Below, in pieces: positions 59,319 to 64,000 of a stretch of DNA of 64,000 bases (position 1 is the stretch's first letter; each line of letters opens with the position of its first letter). The position numbers and the translations under genes were made by a program. Source of the DNA: Haematobia irritans (taxonomy: Eukaryota; Arthropoda; Insecta; Diptera; Muscidae); contig NC_134399.1 in the NCBI RefSeq assembly GCF_050003625.1, forward strand, positions 39,758,671 to 39,822,670, given 5' to 3'. A model generated the notes under the pieces. It was not told the DNA's origin, did not search any database, and worked only from the letters and a program-made list of their open reading frames with translations.

Positions 59319-59692
59319 TTGGTGTATGTGTGGGAGCCACCGTGGTGCAATGGTTAGCATGCCCGCCTTGCATACACAAGGTCGTGGGTTCGATTCCTGC
59401 TTCGACCGAACACCAAAAAGTTTTCAGCGGTGGATTATCCCACCTCAGTAATGCTGGTGACATTTCTGAGGGTATCAAAGCTTCTCTAAGTGGTTTCACT
59501 GCAATTTGGAACGCCGTTCGGACTCGGCTATAAAAAGGAGGTCCCTTGTCATTGAGCTTAACATGGAATCGGGCAGCACTCAGTGATAAGAGAGAAGTTT
59601 ACCAATGTGGTATCACAATGGACTGAATAGTCTAAGTGAGCCTGATACATCGGGCTGCCACCTAACCTACCTACCTACCTTGGTGTATGTGT
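59319..59692 (+). mobile_element. tRNA-derived SINE, full length, with 13-bp TSD
   Basis: TTGGTGTATGTGT at 59319-59331 and 59680-59692 flanks a 348-bp SINE (59332-59679). The head is GGGAGCCACCGTGGTGCAAT with Pol III boxes A and B. The middle has GGTGGATTATCCCACCTCAG, AATGCTGGTGACATTTCTGA, CGCCGTTCGGACTCGGC, AAAGGAGGTCCCTTGTCATT and CAGCACTCAGTGATAAGAGA. The 3' end is CTGATACATCGGGCTGCCAC plus (CCTA)n. The perfect TSD marks a recent LINE-mobilised insertion. The tRNA-like part resembles tRNA-Val heads (CCGTGGTGNARTGGTTA) but cannot fold as a functional tRNA after the anticodon arm. Confidence 0.93.
59343..59397 (+). promoter_or_regulatory. Internal Pol III promoter of the SINE (boxes A and B)
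   Basis: Box A TGGTGCAATGG (59343-59353) fits TRGYNNARNGG, and box B GGTTCGATTCC (59387-59397) fits GGTTCGANTCC exactly. The start-to-start spacing is 44 bp, normal for tRNA-type promoters. Confidence 0.85.
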
Positions 59693-60370
59693 CCTCTTGT
59701 CGCCAGTACAATTGCATTTACGTTTCCTCTTATTCCGGCATGTCCCGACACCCATATGATGCAGATCCTGCTGTATTTCTAGTAGCCGGTGATCATGATT
59801 TTGCATTCCAGAACGGTTCGTGATCGTTCCTTCCTTCCCTTATGGCACTCATTACTGCATGCGGGATTGTGCTTTGTTTCGGTAATCGGAATAGGATCCT
59901 ATACCATTCGGCCCCGCCCGACTTTCTACTTTACTCACTTGTTTATGCATGTATGTAACTTCTCATCTGGGTCCTCTAGAAATACACCCCGTCCCATCTT
60001 CACGACCATCTTCAATCCATCGAAGGATCATATAATTCCCTCTGGAATATGTTCTGGCGTCCCATTCTTGACCTTGACCACCTTACTGGCATCAGAATCT
60101 CACACTCGGCGGCTATGGCCACTGTCATTTCACCTCGCCGTCTTCTCATCTTATCATAACCGTCTCCTCAATTGTCCGTTGATGGTGTTTCGTCCATGCT
60201 CCCAACATTTTCAAGCTCATTGCAACCATGGTGATTTCGTTTTTGATCTGAACCTCCAGTAGTCCAGTATCGTCTCCAAGGTTCTGGTTGATAAGGTCTT
60301 TATTGCCCCATTTATGCCAAGACAACATGTCTCTTGGATCCGTTGTAACACTCCCTCTCCAACGATGTCC
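59693..60370 (-). pseudogene. Decayed non-LTR retrotransposon: RT thumb and RNase H
   Basis: On the minus strand, RIQETCCLGINGAIKT and STRTLETIL (about 60340-60275) match the post-RT segment of Jockey/R1-like ORF2 proteins (family pattern: L-R-x-Q-R, C-L-x-I-T-G-A, T-x-P-T, L-E-x-x-L). Further down, IEDGREDGTGCIS (about 60030) recalls the start of RNase H (TDGSK..GTG). RTVLECK and IIWVSGHAGIRGN (about 59815-59715) match the RNase H end (WVPGHSGIxGN). Stops and frame changes occur throughout, and a 40-bp family B head (59905-59944, minus) sits inside. The distance between the thumb and WVSGHAG fits an intact layout. It is an old, dead copy. Confidence 0.62.
59905..59944 (-). repeat. Orphan family B head (40 bp)
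   Basis: The complement of CGGCCCCGCCCGACTTTCTA and CTTTACTCACTTGTTT is the first ~40 bases of family B and nothing else. It lies inside the decayed RT/RNase H remnant. Confidence 0.75.
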
Positions 60371-61318
60371 GCCAGACTAACGACGATACAATTTAGCTAC
60401 CAATACATATTGCTTCCCATTCAGAAGACTTCTTCTTCAAATCTGAACATTTTAGGTTATCATAGCATTCCTCGGAAAAACATTTAAAAATGGGATTTCC
60501 ACCATTATAAAGGAGTGGTGCAGAAGGAAGATGCCAGATGTGAGGCACATTTGGACTAAATTCGTATTGGATTATATATTACCTTAACTCAATTTGGAAT
60601 TATTTCAACTATTCACATAGGCTGTCGCGCGACCATTATCCATTGAACTCAGGAAGCTATGTGAAAAAATTTATTTATTTGAGTCCTTGGGCCACTCCTT
60701 ATTGATATTCCATTATTTTTTGGTTAGTATCAAATGCAGTATATTCTCGATATTCGATGAATGTATAAAAACTTTACAATTTTTAATACTCTTCGTTTAA
60801 TATTCTGCATTCTTTCCGGACTAATATCCGCTCAGTTTTGGGTTGGAGGTGTCCAGTTGTGACGTTTATTAAACGAACGAACGTCATTGTTGTTATTTTA
60901 CGTGACTTTGATACAGCTGTTCGCATTGACAAATGGTTATACGCACTCATCTGAAACACTAAATATTTTATTCGCTTCCATTTCGTAATTGTACCTGGGA
61001 CATTTATTACATGCTCATATTTCATACTCGTATTTTGTTATTTCATTTTTGTTCTTTGTTAACACGTGCCTCTGAATTACAAATGTACATTTAAATGTCA
61101 ATGCGTCAATTGGACTGGGAGGGGGAGAATAAAGTTGTGCGAGATTTCATGTTTGTGACTTCATTCACAATTAATATTTGATTTTATACACGAATTAAAA
61201 TATAAACCATTATTATTTATGAAATTGAAATAATTACACAATAAGTGGGTGATGAAGGTCAACATGAAAGAGACAGAAAGGTGGGAAACACGTTTTATAT
61301 ATCGGAAGAATATTATAA
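60371..61318. other. Unique region, no recognised gene
   Basis: The first ~100 bp may still belong to the decayed retrotransposon. The remainder is ordinary AT-rich DNA. The minus-strand frame at 60783-61025 (80 codons) has no recognisable similarity. It ends in ATTATAAAACAAG, the start of an A element. Confidence 0.4.
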
Positions 61319-63107
61319 AACAAGTATATATGGCCGTAAGTTCGGCCATGCCGAAGCTTATGTACCCTCCACCATGGATTGCGTAGAAACTTCTTCTAAA
61401 CATTGCCATCCACAATCGAATTAGTTGAGTTGCGGTAACACTAGCCGATGGCAATGTATCTTAAAACCTCAAAAAAGACCGATTATAGTCTGACAACATT
61501 TTCTATAAAAAAAAATTGACAAAATTTTCTATAGAAATAAAATTTTAACGAAATTTTCTATAGAAACAAAATTTTCACAAAATGTTCTATAGAAACAAAA
61601 TTTTCACAAAATTTTCTATAGAAATATAGTTTTGAAAAAATTTCTATAGAAATGAAATTTTAACATAATTTTCTATAGAAATGAAATTTTAACAAAATTT
61701 TCTATAGAAATAAAATTTTGGTAGATTTTGTAGATATTGGCTCGAGTGGCAACCATGATTTCGAACCGATATGGACCAATTTTTGTGTGATTGGAGATCG
61801 GCTATATATAACTATAGACCGATATGGACCAATTTTGGTATGGTTGTTAGCGTTCATATACTAACACCACGTTCCAAATTTGAACCGGACCGGATGAATT
61901 TTGCTCCTCCAAGAGGCTCCGGGGGTCAAATCTGGAGAACAGTTTATATGGGGGCTATATATAATTATAGACCGATATGGACCAATTCTGACACGGTTGT
62001 AAGATACCATATACTAACACCATGATCCAAATATCAACCGGATCGGATGAAATTTGCTTCTCTAAGAGGCTCCGCAAACCAAATCTGGGGATCGGTTTAT
62101 ATGGGGGCTATATATAATTGTGAGCCGATATGGACCAATTTTTGCATGGATGTTAGAGACCATATACTAACACCACGTTGCACATTTGAACCGGATCGGA
62201 TGAATTTTGCTCCTACAAGAGGCTCCGGCGGTCAAATATGGAGAACGGTTTATATGGGGGCTATATACGGTTATGGACCGATATGGATCAATTCTGGCAC
62301 GGTTGTTAGAGACCATATACTAACACCATGTTCCAAATTTCAACCACATCGGATGAAATTTGCTTCTCATGGAGCCTTCGCAAGCCAAATCTGGGGATCG
62401 GTTTATATGGGGGCTATATATAATTATGAACCAATGTGTACCAATTTATGCATGGTTGTCATGTACCAAATTTCAGCCGGATCGGATGAAATTTGCTTCT
62501 CTGTGAGGCTCCGCAAGCCAAATCTGGGGATCGGTTTATATGGGGGCTATATATAATTATGGACCTATGTGGACCAATTTTTGCATAGTTGTTAGAGACC
62601 ATATTCTAAAACCAGGTACCAAATTTCAGCCGGATCGAATAAAATTTGCTTCGCAAGCCAAATCTGGGGATCGGTTTATATGGGGGCTATATATAATTAT
62701 GGACCGATGTAGACCAATTTTTGAATGGTTGTTAGAGACCGTATACCAACTCTATGTACCAAATTTCAGTCGGATCAGATGAAATATGCTTCTCTTAGAG
62801 GCTCCGCAAGCCAAATCTGGTGGTCCGTTTATATGGGGGCTATACGTAAAAGCGGACCGATATGGCCCATTTTCAATACCATCCGACCTACATCAATAAC
62901 AACTACTTGTGCCAAGTTTCAAGTCGATAGCTTGTTTCGTTAGGAAGTTAGCGTGATTTCAACAGACGGACATGCTTAGATCGTCTCAGAATTTCACCAC
63001 GACCCAGAATATATATACTTTATGGGGCCTTAGAGCAATATTTCGATGTGTTACAAACGGAATGATAAAGTTAATATACCCCCATCCTGTGGTGGAGGGT
63101 ATAAAAA
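61319..63107 (+). repeat. Family A element, complete, diverged subtype
   Basis: Head AACAAGTATATATGGCCGTA, CCACCATGGATTGCG, a 29-bp array (61500-61715, several units with ACAAAATTTTC variants), about seven units (61790-62830), a single GGAC step (62965), core TAGATCGTCTCAG, and stem ATCCTGTGGTGGAGGGTATA. The subterminal pair TACCCTCCACCAT / GGTGGAGGGTA is slightly imperfect. Confidence 0.9.
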
Positions 63108-63540
63108 CCAAGTGAGTTCTTTAATATCCTCCACTATGGAAAGCGTTTAATAATTTTCCTTAAAGCCATCTTCTCGTAATAGATTGCCGTACATAGTTAA
63201 TACATAATATGATGACTTTTACTGCGGAGGCGGAAATTCAGTTAATAACGGGTCTGTCCATTGAGAGAATTCACTTCGTAAAAATAACAAAACATTTCAT
63301 TAACGGAACGAAATTTGTCATTGTTTTACAGCCAAAGAAACTTTCCATTAAGAGAACGCAATATTGCGTTCTTTTAGCGAAATTTGTTCTACACATTTTT
63401 ATGAAAAACGTTCGCACTTTATTGAATAAAATTTCGAATTCTTTATGAAAAATCCGTAGAAAAAATGTTATTGTCAAAAGTCGAACGGAACGGACGTGTT
63501 TTTCAATAGCGGATGAACTCATCGTAATAGGTACCTACTA
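63108..63540. other. Unique spacer with ACGAA-type MITE fragment
   Basis: 63255-63450 uses the same vocabulary as the ACGAA MITEs (CATTAACGGAACGAAATTTG, AAAGAAACTTTCCATTAA) without clear ends. There is no gene until the frame starting at 63574. Confidence 0.5.
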
Positions 63541-63573
63541 AGAATTTCAAGTGTGGTGGGATATTAAGCCACC

Positions 63574-64000
63574 ATGCAGCGAAATTCCAAGTCATCCACT
63601 GGGTTGCTAACTTCAGGGCCCAGTGGACGGGTATCGACTGGAGTTATAAATCTGGGCAATGACCAAGAGTTAGGCCCAATTAGTCGACCTGTAGACGGGT
63701 CGACAGGTGGCGACACTATGGCAAGTCGAACTTTTTCTAAGGTAACGACATCAAAAGGAGGTAATCCCTCACGAAAGAGATTCAAGGAACGCAGAAATGC
63801 TTTGTTTATCCTAAAGAAGTTAGGACCAGTCGACCCAAGCACGTTGTCGGCTAAACAAAGCGATTCCTTAAAATGGGCTCAAGGAATTCTTGAGACTGGA
63901 AAAAGGGAACGATCACCGGATGAGCTGCCATCCTCCAAAAGGGATCAACGATCGTTTGCCTCAGTTGCTAAAGACAGCCTTGTGATGGCTATCATAAATA
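63574..64000 (+). CDS. Probable non-LTR retrotransposon ORF1 N-terminus, cut by window end
   Basis: An uninterrupted frame of 142 codons runs off the right edge. ATG at 63574 has a good context (AAGCCACCATGC) and an in-frame TAA at 63565-63567, so the start is well supported. Residues 1-65 are Ser/Gly/Thr-rich and disordered. Next comes a basic stretch (SRKRFKERRNALFILKKLG), then SAKQSDSLKWAQGIL, another basic linker (KRERSPDELPSSKRDQR) and the beginning of a hydrophobic segment (SFASVAKDSLVMAIIN). This order, basic linker then a VA..D.L..AII-type strand, is what I know from ORF1/gag-like proteins of insect non-LTR elements, several of which carry a DUF4780-type domain there. The assignment is inference. 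GC content and codon use are clearly above the surrounding DNA, as expected for a young insertion. The rest of the element lies outside the window. Confidence 0.6.
   Translation, partial: MQRNSKSSTGLLTSGPSGRVSTGVINLGNDQELGPISRPVDGSTGGDTMASRTFSKVTTSKGGNPSRKRFKERRNALFILKKLGPVDPSTLSAKQSDSLKWAQGILETGKRERSPDELPSSKRDQRSFASVAKDSLVMAIIN

Noticed and set aside
58907..59360. Phe/Lys-rich minus-strand frames
   Set aside because: They are translations of the TTTTTCATAAAAAGTACGAA repeat and have no conserved content.
59332..59404. Genuine tRNA gene
   Set aside because: Boxes A and B are perfect, but the anticodon and acceptor arms do not pair properly and the sequence continues into a SINE body present in four copies.
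63564..63842. Minus-strand 92-residue frame at the right edge
   Set aside because: It is antisense to the longer plus-strand frame that has a start context, an upstream stop and ORF1-like features.

Overview
The window looks like non-genic DNA from a large fly genome, most likely a calyptrate dipteran such as a muscid. The species is inferred, not proven. Evidence: AT-rich sequence, irritans-type mariner and DD37E Tc1/mariner transposons, tRNA-derived SINEs, and repeats with the Drosophila DINE-1/mini-me layout ((TA)n, a GAGTCGATCTA-type core, then (GTCC)n). I find no complete host gene. Every convincing coding trace belongs to a mobile element: a 5'-truncated non-LTR retrotransposon with a perfect 13-bp target duplication (3227-3900), a broken irritans mariner (38580-39118, minus), a DD37E transposase with one nonsense codon and one frameshift (57377-58677), an RT/RNase H remnant (59693-60370, minus), and an intact frame resembling a non-LTR ORF1 that runs off the right edge (63574-64000).

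Roughly half of the window is three related repeat families, called A, B and C here. All begin with an AACAAGT-type head or end in a TATACCC...GGGTATA stem, carry GGAC/GTCC runs beside a conserved core, and have a central tandem array. The array period is exactly 153 bp in all three although the unit sequences differ. Family A also carries a 29-bp AT-rich array. The layout fits non-autonomous Helentron/DINE-1-type (HINE) elements. Family A has about 21 copies or fragments in both orientations.

Layout: 1-4.9 kb is mostly unique, with the truncated LINE and a 204-bp triplication. 4.9-13.3 kb holds a head-to-tail A dimer (minus), a solo transposon end, a B element and an A copy (plus) that forms a 2.2-kb inverted pair with the dimer's second copy. 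14.1-17.2 kb is a nest: a 277-bp (TA)n run, a TIR-element fragment cut by a piggyBac-like TTAA element, which itself holds a hAT-type MITE and a SINE. 17-19.8 kb is unique. 19.8-22.1 kb is an A copy. 23.9-29.4 kb is a four-level nest of A and B elements. 32.1-38.3 kb is an A copy and a second A dimer with the same junction as the first. 38.3-45.8 kb holds mariner, C elements, MITEs and a retroposon. 45.8-49.8 kb is unique DNA plus MITEs. 49.8-54.6 kb is A and C copies. 54.6-61.3 kb holds orphan B heads, SINEs, the DD37E transposon inside a MITE and the RT remnant. 61.3-63.1 kb is an A copy, followed by the retrotransposon start.

The biology is genome dynamics rather than a gene system: repeated insertion of elements into one another, unequal exchange in 153-bp steps, and microsatellite birth within element cores. 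Several insertions can be dated relative to each other because empty sites occur elsewhere in the same window.
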